64,000 nucleotides of DNA from Candidatus Undinarchaeales archaeon (lineage in GTDB: Archaea; SpSt-1190; JASMDC01). The notes under the pieces were generated by a model, which saw only the letters and a list, made by a program, of their open reading frames with translations, was not told where the DNA came from and ran no database searches. The position numbers and the translations under genes were made by a program. Positions 1 through 7,704 of this stretch are shown piece by piece; positions within the stretch are counted from its first letter, which is position 1, and each line of letters opens with the position of its first letter. The stretch spans positions 16,440 through 80,439 of the forward strand of contig JASMDC010000014.1 in NCBI GenBank assembly GCA_030753015.1, in the 5' to 3' direction.

Positions 1-705
1 ACCGATCTTCTCGCCCTCCCACTCCTGAGTGCCCATCTCCATGACGATCCCTGCATCATCCCAGTGGACCAGGTCGTCCGAGTAGGCCACGTGCATGGAA
101 AGGTCGGTGTTCGGTCGGTGCATCATGGCATACCGCCCGTTGACCTTCTCGGGGAAGAGGAAGGCGTCCTTGTTGCGCACGCCTTCGAAGCCCTCGATAT
201 CCACAGGCCCCTTCTTGTCGAAGGTGTGGAAGTCCTTGGTCGTGGCCAGACAGATGTGATAGTGGAACCCGTCCTCCGGATCGTCCCTGTGCTTGAGACC
301 CGTGTAGAGCACGGCGTACTCGTCGGACCCGGGTATCAGGGTCGCTCTCGGGTCCTCCACACCGATGTAGTCGAAGTCGCTGTCGGGCAGCATCACAGGA
401 GCCTCCGAGCGCTCGAGCACGGTGTGCCCGTCGGATGCCACAACGACACGCTCGAACCTCGAGCGGGAGTAATCGTTCCATCGGTCGAGATGTTCGGGTT
501 CGGGGACATGGTCATTAAGGTCGGCATCTCCATCGAAGAGCTTGCCCGGTGCGCCCTGGTCGCGCACGAGCAGGAGATACCCATCGTCCCACTTGACCGC
601 CGCAGCGTTGAAAACAACACCGGAGCGGAAGGGATCGTCCTCCACAGGCTCCAAGAACGGATTATGTTCATCCCTCTCTAAGAGGGAGTCCTCGACCGAT
701 ACCAT
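1..705 (-). CDS. GH130 family glycoside phosphorylase/hydrolase, 3' part missing
   Basis: The first 235 residues are visible; the gene runs off the left edge. Residues 12-50 (NPFLEP, VFNAAAV, YLLLVR), VEDPR at 116-120 and NKDAFLFPEKVNGRY at 178-192 followed by MMHRP are the hallmark blocks of GH130, a five-bladed propeller family of mannosyl-oligosaccharide phosphorylases and beta-1,2-mannosidases. There is no signal peptide, so it acts in the cytoplasm. The ATG at 705 is preceded in frame by a GTG at 711, which is an alternative start. A TATA box lies at 741-746. It is divergent from a GH2 enzyme, so the pair probably handles a mannoside. Whether it is a phosphorylase or a hydrolase cannot be told from this fragment. 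Confidence 0.85.
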   Translation of the reverse strand, partial: MVSVEDSLLERDEHNPFLEPVEDDPFRSGVVFNAAAVKWDDGYLLLVRDQGAPGKLFDGDADLNDHVPEPEHLDRWNDYSRSRFERVVVASDGHTVLERSEAPVMLPDSDFDYIGVEDPRATLIPGSDEYAVLYTGLKHRDDPEDGFHYHICLATTKDFHTFDKKGPVDIEGFEGVRNKDAFLFPEKVNGRYAMMHRPNTDLSMHVAYSDDLVHWDDAGIVMEMGTQEWEGEKIG

Positions 706-740
706 GTACACCCCTGTGATTCCCGGCAGGGAAGCCTGCT

Positions 741-746
741 TATATA
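741..746 (-). promoter_or_regulatory. TATA box of the GH130 gene
   Basis: TGTATATAAG on the minus strand, centred about 38 bp before the ATG, implies a leader of about 12 nt. The 238-bp divergent gap also holds the palindrome GGTTAACC near 861-868 and a TTTTAAG element near 873-879 that could serve the GH2 gene. No regulator site can be assigned. Confidence 0.5.
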
Positions 747-942
747 CATTTGCTCGTATGATAACGGATACACTTCATCGACCGACATCGTTCCGAGCGA
801 AGAACTCGATTATCAATGAAGGAAAGTACCACTTCCCCCCTCCCAATACCACCCTGCCGGTTAACCAGAAAGCTTTTAAGGGACCTGTCTTGCCGTTTTT
901 CACTGAGACATCGAGCCGCGGTTCGATATTAGGGGACTGTAC

Positions 943-3183
943 ATGGAAGTCGAACGGGACATCGTCGAAGAGACATCCCTTGAAGGGGAGTGGGCCTATC
1001 GCACTGACCGCTTCCATCTCGGCGGGTTGCGTGGGTATGCCCGCGAGGGATTCAATGACGATGGCTGGGACACCATGAAGATCCCCTCGAACTGGTACCG
1101 AGAAGGGCTGGACCACTCCGGGACCGTTTGGTTCCGTCACGGTTTCGACATGCCCGAACGTGAGGACGGTGCCCGCTATCATCTCGTGTTCAAAAGCGTC
1201 GACTACAAGGCCGATGTGACCCTCAACGGCGAGAAACTCGGTTCCCACGAGGGCTACTTCGACGAGTTCTCCTATGACGTCACCGACGTGATTAAGGACG
1301 AGAACTCTCTGGCCGTGCGCGTGGACTCACCAAAAGAGCCGTTCTTCTCCTACATAACCGGCAAGAAGTACATCAAGGGCGTGCTGGACCAGTGGGACTG
1401 CCGGCCCGGCGGGCTCGATCCCTTCAGGGGTCGGGACGCCAACACCGGCGGCATCTGGCGCGACGTGACCATCAAGCGTACGGGCGACTATGTCCTCGGC
1501 GACGTCAAGCTCACCCCGACGATCCGGGAAAGTGGCGCCGACATGTCGGTCACGGTCCCCATCAAGGCCTACCGGGACGGGGAGACGACCGTCCGTGTAC
1601 GCCTCACCCCCAAGAACTTCGAGGGCGAATCGTACGAGATCGAACAGACCGTCGATGTCAAGGAGGGCGAGAACGAGGCCAGGTTCGACATGTCCATGAA
1701 CGGGGCCAAGAAATGGTGGACCTGGGACATGGGCGACCCAAACCTCTACAACTATGAGGTGGCCGTCGTCGACGGCGGGCGAGTATCCGACCGTGATACG
1801 GGCAATATCGGCGTACGTGAGTTCGAACAGCGCGAGGACGGCGGATGGTACCTTAACGGTAAGCCCCTCTTCGTGCGCGGTACCAACTACATCTCGACAC
1901 AATGGATGAGCGAGGGCCCGTCCTTCTACGATCGCGACTTCGAGCTCCTCAGGAAGGCCAACATGAACGGCGTGCGTGTTCACGCCCACATCGAGGACGA
2001 CTCGTTCTACGACCGATGCGACGAGAACGGCATCCTCGTGTGGCAGGACTTCATCCTCCAATGGAACTATGACCCCAAGCTCCAGGACAGGGCCGTAGGT
2101 ATGATGCGCAAGATGGTCAGGAATCTGTACAACCATCCGTCCGTGATGGTGTACGCCTGTCACAACGAGCCCATCTCCGTCGACAACATCGGGGACATGC
2201 TCGGATTCGTCTGGGAATCTTTGGGTTTCGGCCGTAAGACCGACAGCCCCGAGGAGGAGCAGCATCGACGGAACACGCTCATGGGTGCCCTGGACGGACG
2301 ACACTGGCTGGTTCAGAAGGGTGTCGAGGAGTTCGATGAGGCCCTTCGTTCGGCTGCTGTTGAAGAGGATCCCACGCGGCTCGTAAAGGTCTCGTCCCCA
2401 ACGACCGAGCACAAGTACTTCGGCTGGTACACGGGCGACTATCACCAGTTCCGTGAGGACGCGGCCAATGCCGAGCCCATCATCAGCGAGTTCGGTGCCC
2501 AGGGTCTCCCGGACATGGAGACCATGCGCCGGATATTCTCAGAGAAGGAGATGGAGCCCACCAACTGGAACTACGCCAGGTCTTGGATGCCCAAGGACTT
2601 CCAACCGCTCCAGACCCACATGATCGCCGGTATCGAAAAGGGTGAATCCATAGAGGAGTTCGTCGCTAACTCGCAGGATTACCAGGCGCGCGTGAACAAG
2701 TTCGCCATCGAGAACTATCGCCGCCACAAGCACGAGCCCGTGACCGCGCTCTTCCAGTTCATGTTCGTTGACTGTTGGGAGGATGCCATCACCTGGTCGC
2801 TCGTCGACTACGACCGGCGCCCGAAGCAGGCGTTCGAAGCCGTGGCCACCGCCTACCAGCCCGTGCTCGTCTCTGCCGATCAGGAGCATGAAAAGGTCAG
2901 GCTCGGGGATCGCATCGAGGTGCCCCTCTGGGTGACGAACGACCTCTACAAGGCGTACAGCGGCGCGTCACTGCGCGCGACGCTCGTTGACGCAGAAGGG
3001 AACGTTGTCAAGGAGCAGGAGTCCGTCATCGATGTCGATGAGAGCTCATCCAATGCTTTCGGTTCCCTGAAGTGGACGCCCGAGGCCGCCGGGGACTACA
3101 AACTAAGGCTTGAACTCGAAAAAGAGGGCGAGGTCCTGTCCCGCAACGAGTACGACTACGCGGTCAAAGAGCCAACTGCTTAG
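943..3183 (+). CDS. GH2 family beta-glycosidase (beta-mannosidase or beta-galactosidase type)
   Basis: A 746-aa protein with the GH2 order: N-terminal sugar-binding jelly roll (about 10-180, with NWYREG and WFRHGF blocks), Ig-like domain (about 185-290), TIM barrel (about 295-620) and a C-terminal beta domain. The acid/base motif HNEP is at 407-410 (E409) and the nucleophile motif SEFG has E516. No signal peptide is seen, so it should hydrolyse imported disaccharides or oligosaccharides in the cytoplasm. Pairing with GH130 favours a mannoside or mixed mannosyl-glucose substrate, which is inference. A GGGGA stretch precedes the ATG by about 6 nt. It converges with a winged-helix regulator 7 bp downstream. 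Confidence 0.88.
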   Translation: MEVERDIVEETSLEGEWAYRTDRFHLGGLRGYAREGFNDDGWDTMKIPSNWYREGLDHSGTVWFRHGFDMPEREDGARYHLVFKSVDYKADVTLNGEKLGSHEGYFDEFSYDVTDVIKDENSLAVRVDSPKEPFFSYITGKKYIKGVLDQWDCRPGGLDPFRGRDANTGGIWRDVTIKRTGDYVLGDVKLTPTIRESGADMSVTVPIKAYRDGETTVRVRLTPKNFEGESYEIEQTVDVKEGENEARFDMSMNGAKKWWTWDMGDPNLYNYEVAVVDGGRVSDRDTGNIGVREFEQREDGGWYLNGKPLFVRGTNYISTQWMSEGPSFYDRDFELLRKANMNGVRVHAHIEDDSFYDRCDENGILVWQDFILQWNYDPKLQDRAVGMMRKMVRNLYNHPSVMVYACHNEPISVDNIGDMLGFVWESLGFGRKTDSPEEEQHRRNTLMGALDGRHWLVQKGVEEFDEALRSAAVEEDPTRLVKVSSPTTEHKYFGWYTGDYHQFREDAANAEPIISEFGAQGLPDMETMRRIFSEKEMEPTNWNYARSWMPKDFQPLQTHMIAGIEKGESIEEFVANSQDYQARVNKFAIENYRRHKHEPVTALFQFMFVDCWEDAITWSLVDYDRRPKQAFEAVATAYQPVLVSADQEHEKVRLGDRIEVPLWVTNDLYKAYSGASLRATLVDAEGNVVKEQESVIDVDESSSNAFGSLKWTPEAAGDYKLRLELEKEGEVLSRNEYDYAVKEPTA

Positions 3184-3190
3184 GACGCTG

Positions 3191-3736
3191 TCACGTCCGT
3201 GACATGGCTTTCTTCTTGTTCAGTGCGGCGTCGAAGGTCGATGAAAGGAGGTCCTGGTTTATGGCAGCACTACCGTCCGGCTTCAGCTCGATGAGCCCCA
3301 TCTTGTAGAGCACGGCCACGACGTACCCGCACTTCTCCTGGTCCATGCCCAGCGCCTCGGAGAGCTCCACGAGCGTCGACCGACCGAAATGACCGAAATA
3401 GGCGAACACGATCTTCTGGATAGAAGGCTGTCGCTCCGGGTTCTTGACGGTCGACATGATATGCTGGACCGCCCCCCGGATATCCTTGGAGTAGTTCTCC
3501 TTCCACTCTTCCGGGAAGAGCTCCTTGTACAGTTTCATCCCCTTGTCGGTGAGAGTATAGAAGTTATCATCCTTGATGACGACGCCCTCGTTCCGAAGGA
3601 CGCTCAGCGCTCGAGAAACAGATGCATAGCCGCTCTCCCTGCGGTTCGGAGCGTACTCCTCGACTATGTCGCCGACGATCTTGCGGGATATTCCGAGGCT
3701 CCTGATGACGTGACGTTGAACCGTTCCAAGCCGCAT
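3191..3736 (-). CDS. Double winged-helix DNA-binding protein
   Basis: A 181-aa protein beginning MRLGTVQRH. Two winged-helix units are visible: residues about 5-75 (SVSRALSVLRNEGVVI then YTLTDKGMKLY) and about 110-165 (TLVELSEALGM then VVAVLYKMGLIEL). The first resembles PadR/MarR-like recognition helices. The ATG at 3736 is chosen over a TTG at 3754 because AGGTGG stands 4 nt upstream. A TTTAAA box at 3795-3800 predicts a leader of about 35 nt, consistent with a ribosome binding site. Its position tail-to-tail with GH2 makes it a candidate regulator of the glycosidase pair, but nothing in the sequence proves this. Confidence 0.75.
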   Translation of the reverse strand: MRLGTVQRHVIRSLGISRKIVGDIVEEYAPNRRESGYASVSRALSVLRNEGVVIKDDNFYTLTDKGMKLYKELFPEEWKENYSKDIRGAVQHIMSTVKNPERQPSIQKIVFAYFGHFGRSTLVELSEALGMDQEKCGYVVAVLYKMGLIELKPDGSAAINQDLLSSTFDAALNKKKAMSRT

Positions 3737-3794
3737 GGTACCACCTGTTAACAATGTGTTATAGTGCCGTTACAGAAACGTTATGTTATTTGAA

Positions 3795-3800
3795 TTTAAA
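3795..3800 (-). promoter_or_regulatory. TATA box of the winged-helix gene
   Basis: TTTAAA on the minus strand, about 61 bp before the ATG. The predicted leader of about 35 nt carries the AGGTGG ribosome binding site. Genes here with longer leaders tend to have a visible Shine-Dalgarno sequence, while leaderless ones do not. Confidence 0.45.
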
Positions 3801-3915
3801 GCTCAGACGACACCTTTTCCTTCACCCCCCAAGGTGAGGCGGCCACCCCCCAGGTACGCACCTTGATGAGCGGGAACACAATCCGGTGAGACATCCCGGG
3901 ACGGAGGTTGGGAAC

Positions 3916-4380
3916 ATGAAGACCGAGCAGTTATTAGAGTCCATCAAGAAAGCGTTCAGCGAAAGTGAATTCACCATGGCAGAGCTTCTAGATGCCATGT
4001 TCGACGAGTCAGACAAACCGCGTTCTAACACGAGCGAGTACCGTGCGATCATGCACGCGCTGCTCGCGATCGAGAAGTACGGTGGTATCAAGTCCCGCAA
4101 GATCGGGTCCATCAAGCACTATTCGCTCCCAGAGTACAAGCGGCCCAGCGAGCGCCCCAAGCGCAACCACGCTGATGAATACATGCGTATCCGCGAGATG
4201 GTCATCGAAGGCCTCCGGACAGGAAAGATCCCCATGTTCGGTGCCAATAAGGACGATCTCAGGGCGCTGCGCTACATCCAGGACAACATCGTCGAGCTAG
4301 TGCAGCGGGTGAACGCTCCGTACCAGCGTATCCAAGTCAGGCGGACGCCCCTGTACCTCGAGCTCAATCCCGTGATGTGA
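3916..4380 (+). CDS. Small hypothetical protein with winged-helix-like N-terminus
   Basis: A 154-aa protein beginning MKTEQLLES. GGAGG lies 8 nt before this ATG, so the longer frame from 3886 is unlikely. Residues about 15-70 (FTMAELLDAMF, then AIMHALLAIEKYGGI and a short hydrophilic hairpin KSRKIGSIKHYSL) have the spacing of a winged helix. The C-terminal half is charged and helical. There is no signal peptide and no metal motif. I do not recognise the family; a DNA- or RNA-binding role is plausible but unproven. Confidence 0.7.
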   Translation: MKTEQLLESIKKAFSESEFTMAELLDAMFDESDKPRSNTSEYRAIMHALLAIEKYGGIKSRKIGSIKHYSLPEYKRPSERPKRNHADEYMRIREMVIEGLRTGKIPMFGANKDDLRALRYIQDNIVELVQRVNAPYQRIQVRRTPLYLELNPVM

Positions 4381-4440
4381 AGGGGTACACCCCCTTCCTC
4401 GCGAGACCCCGTGAGAACCATTATAAACTAGCAGGCTTGC

Positions 4441-4469
4441 GACCGGTCCCTGTACTCGATATACCGGTC
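4441..4469. promoter_or_regulatory. Inverted repeat GACCGGT / ACCGGTC before the GlpM-like gene
   Basis: Perfect 7-bp arms at 4441-4447 and 4463-4469 lie between the TATA-like CATTATAAAC (around 4418-4427) and the ATG at 4477. This could be an operator or a leader hairpin. It sits 7 bp before the start codon, so either could affect expression. Confidence 0.4.
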
Positions 4470-4476
4470 GTAAGCC

Positions 4477-5262
4477 ATGGTCGATCCTTCGCTACTCCTC
4501 ATTCGCGGCATCGCCGGCGCTGCCATGGTGCTCACCGTGACCGCGCTCGCCGAGCGTGCAGGCCCACGTGTGGCAGGGGTCCTCATGGCCTTCCCCACCA
4601 TGACGGCCATCAACCTTCATTTCATCGGGCTCTCTCACGATGCGACCTTTGCTGCGGAGAGCGCGACATGGAACCCCGTCGGGCTCACGGCCGACGTGTT
4701 CTTCGTTCTAGCATACGTCGCTTGTTGCCGACTCGCAACGGGGAACTCACGAAGGACAGAAGTGGCGATCGCGCTCATCGGAGCGCTTGCCGTACTGGTC
4801 ACCTCCGTGTGGACGCTCGAGGCGATCGCTCCTGCTGCATTCATGGGCCGGCTTGCCGTCCTCGCATTCGCCATCGGTGTCCTTGCATTTCTCACACGCG
4901 ACATCCCCGATAAGTCCACGACCTTGGTAGGCAGGGGTGCACTCGTCCCTCGCGCGCTCTTCGCAGGACTCGTCGTGGCGGGTGTCACACTGGCGGCCGA
5001 TATGCTGGGCCCTGCCTGGGGCGGGCTCCTCTCCGCGTTCCCCGGCACTATCCTTCCGGTGCTCGTCCTCCTCCATCTGGCCCATGGCCACGAGGTCACG
5101 GATTCCGTCGTGAAGCACTCCTGGTCAGGATTCTCATCCACAGGCGTGTACGCGTTCATGATAGCGAACCTCTACCCGGTATGGGGCGTGTGGGCCGGGA
5201 CGGCCACCTCTCTAGTAGGTGCCACCCTTGTAGCACTGGTCCTGAACCTCATCCGCAAGTGA
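4477..5262 (+). CDS. GlpM/DUF3147-like membrane protein with internal duplication
   Basis: A 261-aa polytopic membrane protein with about 8 hydrophobic segments. Two halves repeat the same signature: AGPRVAGVLMAFPTM at about 28-42 and LGPAWGGLLSAFPGT at about 174-188. The pattern GPxxGGLLxxFP is typical of the short GlpM/DUF3147 membrane family, about 110 aa. The natural reading is a tandem fusion of two such units, which would give a pseudo-symmetric transporter or channel. The substrate is unknown. The ATG at 4477 is the first in frame. Confidence 0.65.
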   Translation: MVDPSLLLIRGIAGAAMVLTVTALAERAGPRVAGVLMAFPTMTAINLHFIGLSHDATFAAESATWNPVGLTADVFFVLAYVACCRLATGNSRRTEVAIALIGALAVLVTSVWTLEAIAPAAFMGRLAVLAFAIGVLAFLTRDIPDKSTTLVGRGALVPRALFAGLVVAGVTLAADMLGPAWGGLLSAFPGTILPVLVLLHLAHGHEVTDSVVKHSWSGFSSTGVYAFMIANLYPVWGVWAGTATSLVGATLVALVLNLIRK

Positions 5263-5267
5263 GGTAT

Positions 5268-5274
5268 TTTTAAA
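5268..5274 (+). promoter_or_regulatory. TATA box deciding the start of the Cys-repeat gene
   Basis: TTTTAAA centred at 5271 lies only 9 bp before the first in-frame ATG (5280) but 30 bp before an in-frame GTG (5301). This favours the GTG as a near-leaderless start. Confidence 0.55.
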
Positions 5275-5300
5275 CCATAATGGTCCTTTCAGAGGGCACC

Positions 5301-6284
5301 GTGGCAGGGGAGAAGAAGGATTCGACGGACGAGGAAATCGAACTGAAGTCCAAGGATTCCAAGAAGGAACCAGGGGACAAGGAGTCGACCTCTAAGACTG
5401 AGGATTCGTCCAAGAAGACCGATAAAGAGGAAAAGGAGGCCACTCCTGAGGAAGAGGAGAAGGGCCAGGAAGAAGAAGAGGTGCCAAAGAAGAAGAAGGC
5501 TCGGAAGAAGAAGAAGGCTCCGAAGAAGGAGAAGGAACCCGTCGAAGCCCCGCCTAAGAAAGAAGAGGAAGAGGCCGTCGTCGAGTTGCCGATCGGGCGC
5601 ATCATCTTCTACATAATCATCACGGTCCTTGCTGTATCCCTCATCCTCAAGGCATCCCCCCAGCTACGAACGGTCAGGTGCGACTATCTGGCTGACGACC
5701 CGGAGATGTGTTTACTCGATTCAGCTCTCGTGCTCGAGGACATCTCGCTCTGCAAGTCGATCACGGACAAGGACGTGATCAATCAGTGCTACCGTACGCT
5801 TTCCTTCATCAAACAGGACATCGAGCCATGCAAACTGCTCGAAGAGACATCGGAACGGGATGCATGTGTCGCGAACGTGGCACTGACGCTAAAGGACGTG
5901 AGCTTGTGCGCCGAGTCGGTCAACGTATCAGAGCAGGACCGCTGTACGACCAACGTCGCCATGGAGAAGAAGGACCCGACACTCTGTTCAGGTGTGAAGG
6001 ACCTGGGGCTCAGGACCACGTGCGAGGCAACTGTCTCTCAGAACCTGGACCTCTGTGAGCTCATCATAACAGGCCAGCGCGACTTCTGCATGCGCCACAT
6101 AGCAACACGGACGGTCCAGCCAAAGCTGTGCCAGCGCATCAACGATAACTGGTACCGTGACATGTGCTATGGGTTCCTTGCCGTCGAGATGGCTGATCGC
6201 ACCGTATGTGAGAGCATCATCTCCGCCTCGTACAAGGAGCGCTGCCTGGCGGCGTTCAACCAGGACGTGCTGACTCCGCCCTGA
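5301..6284 (+). CDS. Membrane-anchored protein with C-x11-C repeat ectodomain
   Basis: A 327-aa protein from GTG 5301; ATG 5280 would add 7 residues. The first 100 residues are Lys/Glu/Ser-rich and probably disordered. One transmembrane helix follows at about 103-120 (IIFYIIITVLAVSLIL). The outer part holds at least seven Cys pairs with strict or near-strict C-x11-C spacing, for example CKLLEETSERDAC and CQRINDNWYRDMC. The shape suggests a tail facing the cytoplasm and disulfide-stapled helical hairpins outside. A relative with the same repeat lies at 44209-45078. The function is unknown. Confidence 0.75.
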   Translation: MAGEKKDSTDEEIELKSKDSKKEPGDKESTSKTEDSSKKTDKEEKEATPEEEEKGQEEEEVPKKKKARKKKKAPKKEKEPVEAPPKKEEEEAVVELPIGRIIFYIIITVLAVSLILKASPQLRTVRCDYLADDPEMCLLDSALVLEDISLCKSITDKDVINQCYRTLSFIKQDIEPCKLLEETSERDACVANVALTLKDVSLCAESVNVSEQDRCTTNVAMEKKDPTLCSGVKDLGLRTTCEATVSQNLDLCELIITGQRDFCMRHIATRTVQPKLCQRINDNWYRDMCYGFLAVEMADRTVCESIISASYKERCLAAFNQDVLTPP

Positions 6285-6310
6285 GCGCGCTCATCCTTCA
6301 CGAGGATGGG

Positions 6311-6318
6311 TTTTTATG
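6311..6318 (+). promoter_or_regulatory. TATA box of the AlaX gene
   Basis: TTTTTATG centred 27.5 bp before ATG 6342 predicts a leaderless mRNA. The longer reading from ATG 6306 would place its start upstream of this box. Confidence 0.6.
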
Positions 6319-6341
6319 TCTTCCAGCTCAAGCGCCGTCCT

Positions 6342-7565
6342 ATGGCCGCCCAGAGGCTCTATGAGGACGATCCCTTCGGCGATAGCTTCACAGCACATGT
6401 CGTCGCTCTAGGAAAGGAAGGTGTAGTGCTCGATCGGACGCTCTTCCACCCCCAGGGAGGCGGACAGCCGGGTGACACCGGTACGCTCGTCTGGAAGGAC
6501 GGAGAGACGACCGTTGTCGACGCCCAGGAATCGGGTGATGACGTCATCCATGTCCTTGGACCCGACACTACTCCACCACCCGAGGGCACAGAGGTCACAG
6601 GCCGCATCGACATGGTCAGGAGAAGGGCCCTCATGCGTGCGCACACGGGCGAACATGTGCTCTTCCGTGCCATCGACAAGGTCACCAAGGGTGAGGCTGC
6701 GGTCAGCAAGATCGCGCTGGAGGAGGATGGTGGGAAGCTCTTCGTAGAGGGACATGACCTCGACTGGCCTGTCATTGCACAATCCCTGTTACAGGCGAAC
6801 GACGCCGTGCTCAGTGACATAGCCGTTCATACCGAACTGTTACCCAAGGAGAAGGTCCTTGGCCAGCATCCCGATGCCCGCATCAAGGTCGAGCGCATAA
6901 AGGGCGATGTCGCCCGCGTTGTCGTTGTCGACGGTTTCGACGCAGCTGCGTGCTCCGGAACCCATCTCAGGTCGACGGGAGAGATCGGCGCCATCGCCAT
7001 CACGGGCAGGAACCGGACAGGCGGCAGTACCATTCTAAGCTTCCTCACAGGCGAGCGTGCCCGATCACACCTCATCGAGGCGACATGTCGGGTCGGTGAG
7101 CTCAGTGAACTGCTCAGTGCGGACCTCGAGCGTTTGAGGCCTACGATCGAGAACCTCATCACCGAGAAGGAGGCGCTCTGGTCACGCTACAAGAGCGCGT
7201 CCAGCCATCTGGCACGGCTCAAGCTCGAACATATGGAGCCCGTGGAGATGTCAGGTCTGAAGCTCTACTGCGAGGTCCTTCCCCTCAAGCGTGAGGAGGT
7301 CATCAAGACCGTGAACCGTCTTATCGCGGGTCAGAGAACGGTCGCCCTCCTCGCCAGCGATGATGAGAAGCCCTTCCTCGCTTTCGGATCCTCGGACGAC
7401 GCTGGCGTCGACGTCTCCCCGGTCCTTCGCCAGGCCTGCTCGCTCCTTGGGGGCGGAGGTGGTGGGAAGCCGACGTTCGCCAGCGGTGGGGGCAAGTCCA
7501 GCGAACACCTCGACGATGCCATGGAGCTTGCGCGCAGCCTGATCGAGGAACAGGCATCCTCTTAG
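6342..7565 (+). CDS. alaX: Alanyl-tRNA editing protein, AlaX-L type
   Basis: A 407-aa homologue of the AlaRS editing domain that removes serine or glycine mis-attached to tRNA-Ala. The N-terminal barrel has FHPQGGGQPGD. The editing site has the zinc pairs HTGEH (HxxxH) and ACSGTH (CxxxH). A coiled stretch follows, then a C-terminal DHHA1 module ending in the Gly-rich GGGGGGKP block and a second GGGK. That full layout identifies the long AlaX-L class. It carries no aminoacylation domain. The start at 6342 is set by the TATA box. A 6-bp hairpin (7636-7650) lies downstream. Confidence 0.93.
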   Translation: MAAQRLYEDDPFGDSFTAHVVALGKEGVVLDRTLFHPQGGGQPGDTGTLVWKDGETTVVDAQESGDDVIHVLGPDTTPPPEGTEVTGRIDMVRRRALMRAHTGEHVLFRAIDKVTKGEAAVSKIALEEDGGKLFVEGHDLDWPVIAQSLLQANDAVLSDIAVHTELLPKEKVLGQHPDARIKVERIKGDVARVVVVDGFDAAACSGTHLRSTGEIGAIAITGRNRTGGSTILSFLTGERARSHLIEATCRVGELSELLSADLERLRPTIENLITEKEALWSRYKSASSHLARLKLEHMEPVEMSGLKLYCEVLPLKREEVIKTVNRLIAGQRTVALLASDDEKPFLAFGSSDDAGVDVSPVLRQACSLLGGGGGGKPTFASGGGKSSEHLDDAMELARSLIEEQASS

Positions 7566-7674
7566 GTCACGACGCGACCATCAGAATCCTCGAAGGTGCG
7601 CTCGAAACTGCACGGTTGGGGCAAAAGGAGAGTCTCGACGCGTTGCGTCGTCTTCGGGCAGCCATGAGCCAAGC

Positions 7675-7682
7675 TATTTAAT
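7675..7682 (+). promoter_or_regulatory. TATA box of the glycogen synthase gene
   Basis: TATTTAAT centred 26.5 bp before ATG 7705, so the mRNA should be leaderless. A small inverted repeat (CGACGC-GTT-GCGTCG, 7636-7650) lies just upstream and may end the alaX transcript. Confidence 0.6.
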
Positions 7683-7704
7683 TGTGTGGCCTGCACGCGC
7701 GCCC

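Noticed and set aside
1327..2445. Long 372-aa minus-strand frame inside the GH2 gene
   Set aside because: It is an antisense shadow of a GC-rich gene. It has no domain pattern, while the plus frame carries a complete GH2 with both catalytic motifs.
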